DNA of 6,450 nucleotides from an uncultured Eubacteriales bacterium (GTDB lineage: Bacteria > Bacillota > Clostridia > Oscillospirales > Acutalibacteraceae). The notes under the pieces were generated by a model, which had not been told where the DNA came from, did no database searches, and saw only the letters and a program-made list of their open reading frames with translations. This document shows positions 6,434-6,450 of this stretch, one piece after another. A program made the translations under genes and the position numbers. Numbering within the stretch: the first letter of the stretch is position 1; each line of letters begins with the position of its first letter. Location: NCBI GenBank assembly GCA_900316925.1, contig ONEU01000209.1, positions 1 to 6,450 on the forward strand, in the 5' to 3' direction.

Positions 6434-6450
6434 GCCGACACGCCCCTTGA
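6434..6450. repeat. Start of another tandem unit of the repeat (cut by window end)
   Basis: GCCGACACGCCCCTTGA is an exact 17-base copy of 6265-6281 and of 101-117. It occurs just after the end of copy B, so the repeat re-enters its own middle module and probably continues beyond the window. Confidence 0.75.

Noticed and set aside
5941..6450. Plus-strand open frames (169 and 138 codons) running through the operon promoter into repeat copy B
   Set aside because: They are antisense to the DUF5684 gene and cross its promoter. The translated repeat part is low-quality, Arg/Ser-rich, and is not kept as a frame in copy A.
1..6450. tRNA or rRNA genes, prophage genes, toxin-antitoxin or defence systems
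   Set aside because: I found no cloverleaf, rRNA-like or defence-family signatures. All substantial frames are accounted for by the five genes described.

Overview
The window looks like a chromosomal stretch from a Gram-positive anaerobe of the Clostridia, most likely Oscillospiraceae/Ruminococcus-like. This is inferred from strong AAGGAGG-type ribosome binding sites, consensus housekeeping promoters, a secreted BspA-type leucine-rich-repeat protein with Ruminococcus-style C-terminal Ig-like modules, and DUF5684 and DUF6765 family proteins. No species can be named from the sequence alone.

Layout, left to right. Positions 1-320 hold a GC-rich dispersed repeat plus a partial extra unit. A minus-strand gene at 400-2013 encodes a secreted LRR_5/BspA-like protein and has its own promoter (2048-2076) and terminator (342-384). 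A 333-bp divergent intergenic region follows. It leads to a plus-strand gene at 2347-3225 for a seven-helix Bax inhibitor-1/YccA family membrane protein, also with its own promoter (2251-2279), a stem-loop in the leader (2303-2324) and a terminator (3269-3310). A second, separate terminator (3334-3377) faces the other way and ends a compact three-gene minus-strand operon at 3391-6048. In transcription order the operon encodes a DUF5684-type polytopic membrane protein with an extra four-helix C-terminal half, a DUF6765 protein with a His/Asp-rich putative metal site, and a small six-helix DUF308/HdeD-like membrane protein. The genes overlap by 11 bp and 4 bp, so they are probably translationally coupled. 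The operon is driven by a consensus promoter (6100-6129). A second copy of the dispersed repeat abuts that promoter and runs to the window end.

Functionally, the BspA-like and Bax-inhibitor genes are independent single-gene units. The three operon genes probably act together. The best guess is a membrane-associated hydrolase (DUF6765, with motifs reminiscent of the zinc phospholipase C/P1 nuclease fold) working with two membrane partners, but no substrate can be deduced. Neither a defence system, mobile-element enzyme, RNA gene nor CRISPR array is visible. The least explained items are the modular, hairpin-rich repeat flanking the whole locus in direct orientation and the uncharacterised three-gene operon.
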